A DNA stretch of 51,313 bases from Stentor coeruleus. Its lineage: Eukaryota > Ciliophora > Heterotrichea > Heterotrichida > Stentoridae. Numbering within the stretch: the first letter of the stretch is position 1; the number at the start of each line of letters is the position of its first letter. The stretch lies in NCBI GenBank assembly GCA_001970955.1, contig MPUH01000479.1, positions 1 to 51,313 on the forward strand, in the 5' to 3' direction. The notes below the pieces were generated by a model, which saw only the letters and a program-made list of their open reading frames with translations, did not search any database and was not told the DNA's origin. A program made the position numbers and the translations under genes. Positions 28,939 to 39,744 of this stretch are shown one piece after another.

Positions 28939-28971
28939 TGATATAGAAATAAGTATTGATGATATAGAAAT
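28930..28971. repeat. Two perfect 21-bp tandem repeats
   Basis: The 21-mer aagtattgatgatatagaaa+t occurs twice back to back (28930-28950, 28951-28971), followed by aag. Confidence 0.92.
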
Positions 28972-30064
28972 AAGATTTTCTAATGAGATTTCATTGAGCT
29001 GAAAGTTGGTTTTAAAAGCTAGTCTACACTAAAAGATGTGTTTTGTGCTAGATTTTTAAAAATATTACAATAAAATTAATATCTGAGGTAATATAATTAA
29101 ATATGGTTTTTAGTTAGATACTCAGATTTGATAAAAATTAAACAAAAATCTTCAGAGGTCTTTAACTTATTCTAAAAAAATATTTAGGCAGGCTTATCTT
29201 TTGATAGTGAAACTCCAAATTTCATGATCTTTCAATATAAAAACTAGCATAAATATTCTATAGTGAAAACAAAGAGCAGGGAAAAAGTATAAATTTTATT
29301 AAATGCATCTATGGAATAAAGTATTTGAAGGTAAAATTAATCAAATTTTTATGACTTTTATATGATTGACAATTATAAATTATATATTTTTTAGGAAGGA
29401 ATAAAGTATGATCTAAGAACTGAAGCAATTATTGCTGGACAGATGAAATTTGATGGAGATTCATAGCTTTATTAAGAGTCAGAAAAGAGATTCTTTTATT
29501 ATCATATTTTTAGATAAATAACATTATTAGTCAGAGGAAAATGTATTTTGATTTATTTAATCCTAAAATTTTAATGCTAGAACAAATTACAGAATTTAAA
29601 AATATTAAATTCACGATCTGCTTAATTTGAATTTAAATTTTAATGATTTATTATTTATATTTTATTTAATTTGGTCATGCAATTATCTGTTTATTGTGCA
29701 TTTAAATTTGTATTGCCTTCAGTAATTCTATTGCTCTTACTACAAATTCGATTTTTTTACACAATCTAGAGCAGCATCATATTAAAATCAAGCTAAAATA
29801 TCTCTCTCAATACAAACTTTTCTTCTCTCCAATAATATCTGCAAATTAAATTTAAATTATATTTAAAATCCAGACTGCATTAACTTATTTCAGGACAAAA
29901 TGGCATATTCTTCAAGTATTCCACTAAACATCATCATTATCATCTATTAACCCTTTAATCTTATCAAAAATTTAATACTATGAAAGCTCCAGTATATAAA
30001 GTCCCTAGATTTGTATATTAAATACCTCTAATCGAATTTCATACTTAAATTTGTCCGCCATAAA

Positions 30065-30505
30065 ATGAAAGTAAAGCAAGGAGATAAAGGCAAAAAAAAA
30101 CCTGTCAAAGAGCCAAGTCCAATTGAATCTGAATCTGAAGAAGCAGTAGAAGATCATGACGTTTATAAAGTCGATGAAGCAGGGTTAAAAAAGCCAAAAA
30201 CAGAAAAAGCTACAACATTTTCCAGTTATATTAGTAAAGTGAAAAAACAAGTTCATCCTGATATGAGATTATCAAAAAGCACTGTCAAGATTATGGACTC
30301 ATTTATCGAGGACTTTTTCACTAGACTTTGTACTGAGTCAAGCAATTTGATGATGAGTGTCGGTAATAAATCCCTAAGGGCTGAAGATGTCCTTAGAGCA
30401 ATTACTTTGATTCTACCTGGTGAGATAGGGTCTCATGCAGTTAGCGAGGCTAGTAAAGCTATCTCAGCTTATGAAATGGATAAAGAAAGCAGAAAAAGTG
30501 CTTAA
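30065..30505 (+). CDS. Divergent histone H2B variant
   Basis: A 146-residue protein. Residues about 53-140 match the H2B histone fold: FSSYISKVKKQVHPDMRLSK, STVKIMDSFIEDFFTRL, ...LRAEDVLRAITLILPGE, IGSHAVSEASKAISAYE. It forms nucleosomes with H2A. Two things are unusual: the N-terminal tail is extended and strongly acidic in its middle (SESEEAVEDHD) instead of purely Lys-rich, and the C-terminus (MDKESRKSA) differs from the usual VTKYTS with its ubiquitin-accepting Lys. It is therefore probably a variant, not the bulk H2B. There are no other histone genes nearby, and no intron. Confidence 0.9.
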   Translation: MKVKQGDKGKKKPVKEPSPIESESEEAVEDHDVYKVDEAGLKKPKTEKATTFSSYISKVKKQVHPDMRLSKSTVKIMDSFIEDFFTRLCTESSNLMMSVGNKSLRAEDVLRAITLILPGEIGSHAVSEASKAISAYEMDKESRKSA

Positions 30506-31049
30506 ACTTTAATTTGGTTAATGAGTTTGAGTTTTAAACTGGTTTCATAAAGTTTTTACGGTTTTAAGATTTTAGACTAAGTGAATCATTTGATTAATGT
30601 AAATATGAGAGTTTTATAAGATTGAGAATACTATAGGCTATCTCATAATATTTTTCAAACATATCATTTCATATTTCTTTATTTCGTCCTTTAATTAATG
30701 CAAAATATGAGTTTGTATAAGTTTTAGAGCATTATGGGCTATTCTATATTAATTTCCAAGCACACATAGCTTCATTAACTTATTTATTTATCTAAATCTT
30801 TAATACAATTTTAAAATATAATAAATCGTTGAAATGCCATAAATCTATCAGCTTTTTTTAGAATAAACTTAGACTACTATTTGAGCCTTGCTATAATTTT
30901 TAGTTTTTAGTAGTTTCTCTTGAAGTCCTCAATCTATAGCCTCCTTTACATCGCTAAAGCTACTTTCTCAAGTATTCTCATGCAATGTGATAATTAAAAA
31001 GAGCCGCTTTAGAATTCATTATTACTATATAAGGCGCAAAAAAGCTTCA

Positions 31050-31298
31050 CTATAAGGCCTTTATAAATTGATCCATCTTAGTTGAACTTAGGTTATAGAA
31101 ACCTATTGCCCATGATTCCAATAAAATTTGTAGGATAGCTTTATTGTCATAATGATTTAGATATATGGCACTTATATCCAGAAACTCTAGTTTGTAGATT
31201 TGAATGAAAGTATTAAAGTTATAGGTGCATATGACAAATATGATACTATATCCTGTTTTAATTGGACTAGTCTCAAAAGGTCGATTTTTTCTAAGCAT
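31050..31298 (-). CDS. Short ORF of doubtful status
   Basis: 82 codons rich in Ile, Phe, Tyr and Asn (e.g. YSIIFVICTYNFNTFIQIYK, KAILQILLESWAIGFYNLSS). No recognised family. It may be a fragment of a larger decayed gene. A frame near the right end of the window (50811-51047) has a similar Phe/Tyr-rich make-up, but AT-rich DNA produces this easily. Confidence 0.2.
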   Translation of the reverse strand: MLRKNRPFETSPIKTGYSIIFVICTYNFNTFIQIYKLEFLDISAIYLNHYDNKAILQILLESWAIGFYNLSSTKMDQFIKAL

Positions 31299-31413
31299 AG
31301 AAGTTTTTTATTTATTATAGGTTGCATAAATATAATTGATTTATAGATTCATCTAGCGTTATTTTTATAGCTGGAGTGTTGCTGACTCTTTTATTCATAC
31401 GCTTGTGCATTTT

Positions 31414-31569
31414 ATGCTTTTTGAGTTTTTCTTTATGAAGAGCTACAACAGCTATGACGACTCTGAATTAAGAAAACTCCTCAACGATTTTGGTAGGCCG
31501 GTCTACATGAAAGTACCTAGATACAGGTTTATGGCTATTTCCATATATATAATATGTAGTAAAAGCTAG
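31414..31569 (+). pseudogene. Short ORF, possible fragment of an RNA-binding-like domain
   Basis: 51 codons from ATG at 31414 to TAG at 31567-31569, reading KSYNSYDDSELRKLLNDFGR then PVYMKVPRYRF. The LRKLLNDFGRPVYMKVPR part resembles the start of an RRM, but the length allows no firm call. Its G+C is higher than the flanks, suggesting a coding remnant. Confidence 0.3.
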
Positions 31570-31655
31570 ATTTTTTTATGCAAATATAGTTTTTGTGTAT
31601 ATAATCTTAACTAAGAAGTGAATATGCTGACTATTATCACATATTGACACATTAA

Positions 31656-34226
31656 TTAAACTAAAAGTTGTATCCTCCTCGCTCCTCTAACTTTGTAGCT
31701 TCCACATAGTAGTATTCCTAAAAGTAAAACAAATATCATAATTGTGGCAACTTGGACCACCCAAACGAAATCGACTGGCTCTATTTCTCTTAATGGTGCC
31801 CATATCCTAAGCTTTTTAAAGCTAAGGGTATGCTGACTGGGTTCAAAATTTAAGACATTACTGCCATAGCTTTTAGCAGGACACTGAAGATTTAGCAACC
31901 TTTCTTCATCTAATCCTTTATCAAAATAAGCATTTTCTTGATGCTCTTCTATGTGAATATCATAATCCGAAGGTAAACGATAATGATCTTCAATTTCTAT
32001 ATCCTCAGAACTTGCTGATATTGCTAAAGAGCTAAGAAGCCATAAGCAGTCATAACGGGCTGATGTGCTGTCAAGACAACTAGAATCGCCGACAAGACCA
32101 ATACTGAACCCTTCAAGTTTAACAAATCCAATAACCGCTACATCTCGAAATTTGCTTAGTTTATTATCATAAAAAACCTGAGTTATTAGATATCCTCCAG
32201 CAGGAAATCTGGTGATTTCTGTTCCTTGTTGATACTATATATGCCTTACTGAGAATTTCTGAGAACTAATCCTCCCAGTGTCTGAAAAGCTTTTAGATAG
32301 ACTCATTTCAATGAAATAAGGACTAACCAGATCATTGATAGTATTAACATTGCAACCAGGAATACCTAATTGAAAATCCGAGTAACTCAACTGATCTTCT
32401 AAGGTCTTACTATCACTCCAGTCACCAAATAATATCAGTGAGACTTTATTGATTTCCATATCATAACGGATTTTACTGATCTCGTACTCTGAAAAACTTT
32501 TCTCAGGGTCGATAATCAAATAGATTGAGTACAAATTTCCATCTGCGCATAAAAAGTCCCCATATAGGAAATCCACAGCAAAACCTGACTTAATAAGCTC
32601 TTTATAAGCTCCTAGTAAATTAGTAAATGGATGATCACCTTGGAAGTCAAAAAGATATACAGCGTCGAGGTCATCACGCATCACAGGACCTGCATCAGGG
32701 TATTTAAGATTGTGACCAAGGTCCCAGAGTACTCGGGATTCTTTTGAAGGAATTGCATCAACTCTTATGACAATCGGGATTATTAGATTAAGCTCATCAG
32801 ATTTCAGAATTATGTTAAAAGCTTCAATAAATTTCCCTTTTATTGTCGATATAAACACCCCTAGCGTTCCTGTGTATGAGACAAAACTACTTGTCTCTGT
32901 TGTAACTTGCAAGCGATCAGAGTTTGTTGTGTTGACTACATAAAATGTTCCGTTTGGGGAAAGTGGGTTGAAGATTGTTATGTTTAATATAAGTGGAGGG
33001 CTGAATGGGTATAATGGTTGCAAAGAATAAGGATAGTAGTAATCATCTGAGTTGTTGAAACTAGGAGGAAAAGCATACATATTAAGGTTTTCAGCACTGT
33101 CTATAGCTTTTTTAGCTGCGAGTAGATTGAGTTTCCCTGCTCCTTGTTCGAATATCGAATGTTTGTTTATTCTATCAGCTGATCTCATTAAAGCACTTCT
33201 GATATTTGCAGGTGTTGATTTTGAAGATTTGATTAAGGCAATACTTCCCGCTATTATAGGTGTTGAGATTGAAGTTCCAGTATTACTACTGCATCTACCA
33301 TTGTAGAACCCTTTAATATTCACTGAATATGTGACTATATCAGGTTTAAACCTCCCTGAGCCTCCGTAGATTTCCCACAAAGTCGGCCCGCGGCTGCTGA
33401 ATTCAGCAACATTAAGTCCAGTTTCATCTAAACCCCCAACTCCAATTACCTCCATCTGATCGCCAGGGTTACTCAAACTTCCAAACCCAGGGCCATCATT
33501 TCCTGCTGCTGAAACCACAATAACCCCAGAAGCTACAAGTTGAGTGATTTCACTAACAAATGGCTCTTCTAAAAAATTTATACCCCCATTTGATATGCTT
33601 AGGATGTCTATATTTTTCTCTTTAACTTTATAAAAAGCATCCAAAAACCACGAAGTCTTAGACTCTTTTTTAGAATTAAACACTTTAAACGCATAAACCT
33701 CTGCATCAGGGGCAATACCAGGACACTCTGAGTAGTTACTGGCTATTATTGATGCCATAAAAGTCCCATGGCCAGTTGAGTCTTCACAGTTTTTTTCGTT
33801 AGTAAAATCATAGCAATTTGCTATGTTTATATAAGCTCTATCCTTTGAGTTTATCCCCGAGTCTAAAATCCCTATTCTAACTCCTTGGCCTTTAAAACCT
33901 TGAGCCCATAATTCAGGAGCTTCAATCAACTCAGTGACTTTATTCCCGTTAGCGTCAGAGAGAAAACGCAGAAACTTATGCTGGAGTTTCTTTTCTGGAT
34001 AAACCGAACGAATGTTAGGGAGCTTTGTAAAATCAATTAATTCTGAGGTGCTTATAAGAAGATAATTCGAGACTTGAGATTTTGCACTATCTTTCGAGTG
34101 CACTTTGTGTTTTATTGTAATCGGCAATGACGCATAAAGATCTTTTTTAGGTGCAGTGTAGTTGAAGTCTAGTATAAGTTCATATGACATTACCAAAGAC
34201 GTAAGAGTTAGCATCAATATATACAT
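31656..34226 (-). CDS. MBTPS1: Site-1 protease-like subtilase (S8, MBTPS1 family)
   Basis: About 851 residues after removal of a 15-nt intron (32249-32235); unspliced it would split into 663- and 80-residue pieces. The N-terminus is a hydrophobic signal peptide (MYILMLTLTSLVMSYELILD). The subtilisin triad is complete: Asp122 in GVRIGILDSGIN, His153 in GHGTFMAS, Ser319 in GTSISTP, with oxyanion Asn243 in AAGNDGP. The long C-terminal region contains the S1P-typical GLVGDSSCLDSTSARYDCLW, which only splicing makes continuous. A single membrane segment near the end (VVQVATIMIFVLLLGILLCG) is followed by a short basic tail. S1P cleaves membrane-bound substrates in the Golgi lumen (SREBP, ATF6 and enzymes in animals). 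Start codons of this gene and its divergent neighbour are 6 bp apart. Confidence 0.9.
32235..32249 (-). other. 15-nt intron
   Basis: Minus-strand GTAAGGCATATATAG, 15 nt, GT...AG, with an in-frame TAG. Removing it joins SQKFS to YQQGTEITRFPAGGYL and gives the conserved S1P GDSSCLD segment and the membrane anchor in one frame. Confidence 0.92.
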
Positions 34227-34232
34227 TTTATA

Positions 34233-34628
34233 ATGGAATCGAGTGATTGGAGAAGAGAAAAGTACTATGTTGCAATAAAAAAGATAATAGATTCACATTG
34301 CAATGATGTTAAAAGCCAGAAAATGATCCCGAGGAAAATGGCTTTGTCATCACAGAAGAATCGGATGAAAAGAAATTTATTTCAAAAAATTGCTAAGGTT
34401 AGAGAAGATCATGCGAGGTTGGAAATAAAAAAACTTAACAAGTTTGTTCCGATTAAAACTTTAGAGCTTAGGACACTTGATTTTGAATGTAAGCAGGAAG
34501 AGGAACACTATTTGTTACCTAAGTCCAGATCGAGCTTCTTTCCTAAGAGAATTTGCTTTAGTGAGCCAAGAAGAGGATGGAATTACTGTACTGGAAGTTT
34601 TAATAAGGTGTTTACTATGCATGAGTAA
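34233..34628 (+). CDS. Small basic protein of unknown function
   Basis: 131 residues, basic and helical (REKYYVAIKKIIDSHCND, KNRMKRNLFQKIAKVREDHA), then a Ser/Phe/Arg-rich C-terminus (SRSSFFPKRICFSEPRRG). No family recognised. The ATG is only 6 bp from the divergent S1P start, so either the true start is further in (Met31) or both genes have almost no 5' leader. A second frame overlaps at 34477-34674 and is probably a shadow. Confidence 0.5.
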   Translation: MESSDWRREKYYVAIKKIIDSHCNDVKSQKMIPRKMALSSQKNRMKRNLFQKIAKVREDHARLEIKKLNKFVPIKTLELRTLDFECKQEEEHYLLPKSRSSFFPKRICFSEPRRGWNYCTGSFNKVFTMHE

Positions 34629-35764
34629 GACAATGAATGAAAGGAAGATAGGTAAAGAAGTTTCGATATTTTAGAAGTTTAATTGGGAATTTATTGTAAT
34701 TTAAAGGGTGATTTATTAGATAAGGATGAAAATAGTTTCTTAGAGGTAGTTTTATAATTGATGTATATAAGCTGAGTTTTTTAAGTGTTGGAGAGAAGAT
34801 ATATAAAAATTAATAAATTCTGTTTTGAATAAATATGGAACGCCTATATTGATAATGATGATTGATTTACTTCGGGATGCTTTTATATAAAAAATTAAAT
34901 ATAATATTGAAATCTTATTCACAATATTAAAGCAGTGACTAATAATCTTTCAAAGTAATCGATTTCAATATTATTCTTTATAATCCTAGCATCATCTACA
35001 GCATTAAAACGCATAAAATTATTGTGTACTTTATCATATCTAAACAATAACTTGAATGTAATACTTATATATAAAGTTGTATGCCTTCGATTGCTAGTTC
35101 AAATTCACCTAAGTTTTTAAATCTTATTAATTATGTGCATAAGTTCTCAGCCATTTATTTATATATAATTTGTAATAAATAGGATAAAAAATAAGGAGTA
35201 AAATTATGAATTTGAAAAGCTTATATTTAAAATTGAGATCGATAGAGTTAAAAATCAAAACAGGAATCTTTTTACGAGCGGGATATATATAATAAATGAT
35301 TATTGGTATTTAAATAATAAGTTCATGAAAAGTCGTTGAAAATATCTAGAAAATTTAATAAAAAAAGACGTTGCAGTTCAATAAATAATAAGAAGTCTAT
35401 GAAAAAGTTGATAAAAACAAAGCACGCAATTTGCAAATATTTTGAAGATCAATGAATAAAAGAAACCAAAGGTATTATAAGTAATATTTAGTTAAAAAGG
35501 AAACCAGAAATTCTAGTTAGAATAGATAAGCTAAAAAGTGGAAACTTCAGGAAAGGGCCTCAAAAAAGAAAAACTACGGTGAGTCTTTAAATACTGAGAG
35601 AAATACGTAGAGAAGTTTTTTTTTTTTTTAAAGTAAAAAAAAGGTTTAATAGTAACAGAAAAACTTATTTGCACACTTTAAACAGGCAGATTAAAAAATA
35701 TCTAAAGAGCACTAATGATTAAAAAACATAATTTTAATAAGCCAATTAGAATGAAATTCATGAT

Positions 35765-35968
35765 TTGCTACTATATTATAATATAGAAAGAAACAGTAGA
35801 AGCCTCCTCAGCCAAGTAAAGAGTCATATAACCAGCGACAATGAGTGGCTTAATATATCGAATTGCCTAAAGAAAGAGATCGTAGGACAAACAAACCTCG
35901 ATCGGACAAGGTTTAAACCATGCCACCTTACTACCACCTACTTTAAACTCTATTATATAGGCCTATAA
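35765..35968 (+). CDS. Short ORF of doubtful status
   Basis: 67 codons, e.g. NSRSLLSQVKSHITSDNEWL and KKEIVGQTNLDRTRFKPCHL. The composition is less AT-biased than the flanks and looks coding, but there is no recognised domain. It may be a gene fragment. Confidence 0.25.
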   Translation: MLLYYNIERNSRSLLSQVKSHITSDNEWLNISNCLKKEIVGQTNLDRTRFKPCHLTTTYFKLYYIGL

Positions 35969-36177
35969 ATTTGAGATTTTTCGCTTATTATTTCTATCAG
36001 TTATATTTTTATAAAAAATCAATAAAAGCTACTAGCACGAAACTTCTTATATTAAAAATCATATTTTATAATCCCTAACTTCAGTATCAAAATCTTTTAT
36101 AGGTAATCTAACTGATTTCCCTATATAGTAAATATTTATGTATTTGATAATCTCTTATTTTTATCACTCTTGCAGTT

Positions 36178-36381
36178 ATGTGAAAATTATTTGACTACAA
36201 CACTTGGGTTAGCTGGGAGTTTCCTGTCTTCCTAACTTTTTTTTTCCAAGTTTAATGCTTTTGTGAATATTTTGTTGTGTAAGGCCTTGCATTGATTGAG
36301 ACTTATTCTGGAATTTCTTTAGGTATAACTATAAACTAGTGCGATTTTTGGGGAAGCTAGTTTGTGTCGATTTGTGAATGA
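36178..36381 (+). pseudogene. Interrupted ORF of hydrophobic protein, stops at Gln/Trp-like positions
   Basis: From ATG at 36178 a frame runs to a TGA at 36379-36381. It is interrupted by TGA at the second codon and by TAA (36253-36255), TAA (36280-36282), TAG (36337-36339) and TAG (36358-36360). The segments read FDYNTWVSWEFPVFLTFFF and GLALIETYSGISLGITIN, like a membrane protein. No 15-16 nt intron removes the stops. It is probably a decayed gene; family unknown. Confidence 0.3.
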
Positions 36382-37341
36382 TGAAGATCAACATTAAAAA
36401 TCTAAACTGATTTTAGTTTCAGTTTGAAGGAAAGGAAAATGATAGAGGCATGTCAACTGAGCTAAGAGATGAATTTGGGTTCATTTACATATTTAAAGTA
36501 TAGGGTCCTTTTCAAACATTTATATTAGTAATACTTATTTAATATTATTGATTATGACGTGATTTTAAAGATTAGAAATGAGAAAGAAGGATTTGAAGGA
36601 TAGGGAAATAAGAAATTTGTGTTTAAGATTTGGTATTTATATATTGCACTTGCTGATTATTATAGACATTTATTTGTTTAAATATCTTAACTCTAAGTTT
36701 TTATTATGATGAAATCTAAGTCTTATCTTTAAGTTTGCTATAAAAACTAGGGGTGCTATAAAACTAATTTTTTCTTGCAAGATTGCTTTAACGAACTCTC
36801 GAAAGCATTTTATTATAATCTATACAAGCATCTTCCTTATTATATCTTATAATTCTAAGAGCACATGATTTAGTAATTCTCTAGTCACAAAATATTTCTC
36901 GAATTAAAATTTGTAATATTATTAAACCTAGCTCAATATCTTAAATATGCAGAGATGTTTCATGCTGTATCATTCACTGCTTATATCATAGCATTCATCT
37001 TAATAAATCACTTATCAACTATTTCAACTTAAAATCACTACATTTAAATTCATAATATAGTCTGTTAAATTCCTTTAATAATCCATATCATTATATACTC
37101 ACAATTTTCCACCAGTCATACCATGCCCACCACTTTTTCACCTTGCTCTCATTCTTTCATATCCTCATTTTTTAAATTTCAAACTTCTCTTTTCTTAATC
37201 GCCTATCATTAAAAAACCCTTTCAATGTATTTTCTTTAAAAAATTAACTTAAAAATCCTCTCAATATACAAATTTTCAAAAACCCCAGTCAATTAAACAT
37301 AAAACTTTGAAGCTAACAAATATTTACTTCAGTAATATAAT

Positions 37342-38751
37342 ATGAGAAAACGTTTTGAAAGCCAGCCGAAGATAATAATTGACACTAGAAAAGCAGCAAG
37401 ATTAATATCAAAAGACTACAGTGCTGAAAAACACTCAAATCGGCCAAGCACAGCAGGTCTTCAAGGCAATAGCTTTAACAACTGGATTGCCAAAAATAAT
37501 ACAATTCAGAACATTTCATCACCTAAACTCAATAGTCCGTTTAACACAAATGCAAAAACCATGAATCCAAGTATTATAGAGATGCTTATAGCAAAGCATA
37601 AAACCTCAAATAGTAAGATTAAATCCTCTGAATTCTTGAAAAAAACTGTAACAACAAGGCCTTCTACAGTAACAACTGTTACTAGTCCACAACTAGGTAC
37701 TGAAACTCCTGTTAGAACTCCTGACCATGTAAAGATTGTTGATGATAAATTTGTTAGGGAAACGCCAAAAGTCACTCTAAACCTTGGCAAAAGCTGTTCT
37801 TATGAAATGCTTGATAATTTTGTTTTAGGTAATGAAATTGGTAAAGGAGCATATGCTACAGTACGATCAGCACAAAACAAAGAAAACAACTCAAAAGTTG
37901 CAATAAAAATATATGACAAATTCAAACTCATTACCCCTAGTAGGAAAAGGAACGCTGAGAGGGAAATCAAAATTTTAACAAAACTTAATCATCCAAACAT
38001 AATCAAACTTTACAAAACAGTTGAAAACCAAAAGAGCTTAAATCTCATATTAGAGTATGTTAGTGGANCAGTTGAAAACCAAAAGAGCTTAAATCTCATA
38101 TTAGAGTATGTTAGTGGATGCTCACTTATGTCATATGTAAAAAGGCGTCACAACAAAAAGCTTGAGGAATCAGAAGCTCGTAAAATTTTCAAACAAATCA
38201 TCCAAGGACTTGAATACTGTCACAACCTTAACATAACTCATAGAGACATAAAATTAGAGAATATACTTATCGATTCTCACAATTGTGTAAAAATAATCGA
38301 CTTTGGTTTTTCGACATGCTTTTCTAACGATAAAAAAATCAGGCTTTTTTGCGGCACACCAAGCTATATGTCGCCTGAAATTGTGACAAAACAAGAATCA
38401 TTTGGTCCACCATCTGATATTTGGGCTGCAGGAGTGGTTCTTTATGTATTACTGACTGGAACTTTTCCTTTTCTAGCTAGTCATAGTAAGGAACTATATA
38501 CAAAAATACAAAGAGGAGCTTATTTTATGCCAAGCAATATATCACAAGAAGCTATTTCAGTGATTTCAGCTATGCTTATGATTGACCCGCTTAAACGCCC
38601 AACTGCTAAGTCGGTCCTTGAGTATTCTTGGTTCAAGGAAAGACCTACAAAAACTTTCAGCATGGCTGAAAGACCGAGAGAAGTTCCTCAAGTGCATGTG
38701 AATTTGAATAACACTTTTGATCATTGCAAACAAATTGCTAATGAAGCATAG
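37342..38751 (+). CDS. CAMK/AMPK-like serine/threonine protein kinase (contains an assembly duplication)
   Basis: 469 codons as written; the true protein is probably 17 residues shorter. Residues 1-150 are a basic, Ser/Thr-rich tail without a known domain. The kinase domain (about 155-435) has all key parts: a glycine loop IGKGAYATVRSA, VAIK lysine, the Glu helix REIKIL, HRDIKLENIL, DFG in KIIDFGFS, an activation loop ending CGTPSYMSPE, and the APE-following DIWAAGVVLYVLLTG. The pattern is that of CAMK-group kinases near AMPK/MARK/NIM1. A threonine in the CGTPSY loop could be an activation site. At 38018-38118 a 50-bp segment is duplicated around an N; 51 bases keep the frame, so the duplicate VENQKSLNLILEYVSG is an artefact. 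Confidence 0.9.
   Translation: MRKRFESQPKIIIDTRKAARLISKDYSAEKHSNRPSTAGLQGNSFNNWIAKNNTIQNISSPKLNSPFNTNAKTMNPSIIEMLIAKHKTSNSKIKSSEFLKKTVTTRPSTVTTVTSPQLGTETPVRTPDHVKIVDDKFVRETPKVTLNLGKSCSYEMLDNFVLGNEIGKGAYATVRSAQNKENNSKVAIKIYDKFKLITPSRKRNAEREIKILTKLNHPNIIKLYKTVENQKSLNLILEYVSGXVENQKSLNLILEYVSGCSLMSYVKRRHNKKLEESEARKIFKQIIQGLEYCHNLNITHRDIKLENILIDSHNCVKIIDFGFSTCFSNDKKIRLFCGTPSYMSPEIVTKQESFGPPSDIWAAGVVLYVLLTGTFPFLASHSKELYTKIQRGAYFMPSNISQEAISVISAMLMIDPLKRPTAKSVLEYSWFKERPTKTFSMAERPREVPQVHVNLNNTFDHCKQIANEA
38018..38118. repeat. 50-bp duplication flanking an N inside the kinase gene (assembly artefact)
   Basis: The 50 bases at 38018-38067 recur exactly at 38069-38118 with one N between. The duplication repeats a conserved kinase segment (NLILEYVSG) that occurs once in all kinases, so one copy is false. 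Confidence 0.95.
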
Positions 38752-39744
38752 AATTTTAGACAATAATAATTTTTATGTTAATTAGGCTAGTGAACAGTAA
38801 AAAACAATTGATATGATCTTAATGGTTGTTAAAATTTTTTAGAATATCAGTGAGTGAATACCTGGCCTAGTGTGCATTATTATTGCAATTAGCATTTTAA
38901 GGCAAATTATGAAGTCTGGAAATTTTGATAAATTTATTAATGCTAAAAACTATTAGTTAATATAGAGAAGGAATGTGCTATAAAAAAGATAAAAAGGAAG
39001 TTGATGAATGTAGATTGAATATAATAGTTTTAGATTTTGTATAGATATTTATTGTTTAATTTGCTAGTAATATTGAATTTAGAAAAGATTATGCTTTATA
39101 AGTATGCTAGCATTTAATATTAAGGCTTTGGAAGATATTATAATGAGTTATGCTTGATATTTTTATTTTTATTATAAATATAGGTTTTGGGTTTATAAAG
39201 TAGTTGCTTAAATTAGAAGGTCTATTTTTATCATATTATTTGTCTTCTTTATAAAAATTCCTTAAATATCCCAAAATATGTTTAAACTCATTTTCTTATT
39301 CTCCCCATAAATTATGCTCCGATATTATCCTACAATATAAAAAATATTATGTATACTAATTTAACTTTTAATAAATATTCCAATCTAACCTTATTCTTAT
39401 TGCTTTAAACTATGCTAGCATTCTAAAATACATTTTCCCTTGTTAATCATTAGAAGACTTACATCACTAAACCAAGCTTTATATTAGATTCCTATACAAT
39501 ATTCAATATGTTTTTTAGCATTTATTTTAGCAATTCTGACTATAAATTTGCCAATATTTAATAATATCACTTTGTTTCTATAGCTTAGCCTATAGTTTTA
39601 ATATGCAATTGTTTTAATTTCTATTTAGTCTTTATTTGTTTATTTCACTTATAAGTTTAATATTTAATACATTTTAATTAAGGTTACTGAAGCTTTCAGT
39701 CGTAAGAAAAATACTATATTGTTGAAATTATTTTATATTTTACA
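38752..39744. other. Intergenic, about 1 kb
   Basis: C-poor 3' flank of the kinase gene, then AT-rich G-poor DNA before the RING-CH gene. No gene, repeat or RNA recognised. Confidence 0.5.

Larger units (their letters stand above)
28467..30064. other. Intergenic region with possible relics
   Basis: About 1.6 kb. 28467-28700 is C-poor on the plus strand, as expected upstream of the minus gene; 29740-30064 is G-poor, as expected upstream of the H2B gene. Between them are interrupted coding-like stretches: 28579-28938 (separate entry) and about 29340-29645, where a frame reading YDLRTEAIIAGQMKFDGDS is interrupted only by TAA/TAG. Support for the second is weak. Confidence 0.4.
30506..31655. other. 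Intergenic region with two short ORFs of doubtful status
   Basis: About 1.15 kb without a secure gene. It holds a minus-strand frame at 31050-31298 and a plus-strand frame at 31414-31569, listed separately. The rest is AT-rich without recognisable features. Confidence 0.4.
34629..37341. other. 2.7-kb gene desert with scattered coding-like fragments
   Basis: No intact gene is seen. 35200-35620 is A-rich on the plus strand with broken Lys-rich frames (e.g. KLIKTKHAICKYFEDQ, ILVRIDKLKSGNFRKGPQKR) interrupted by stops. 36178-36381 is a better relic (separate entry). 36950-37341 is G-poor, as upstream of other plus genes. The frame at 35765-35968 is listed separately. Confidence 0.45.

Noticed and set aside
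35084..35110. tRNA B-box-like string (gttcaaattc)
   Set aside because: No matching A-box or acceptor stem nearby; the same string occurs by chance near 1363.
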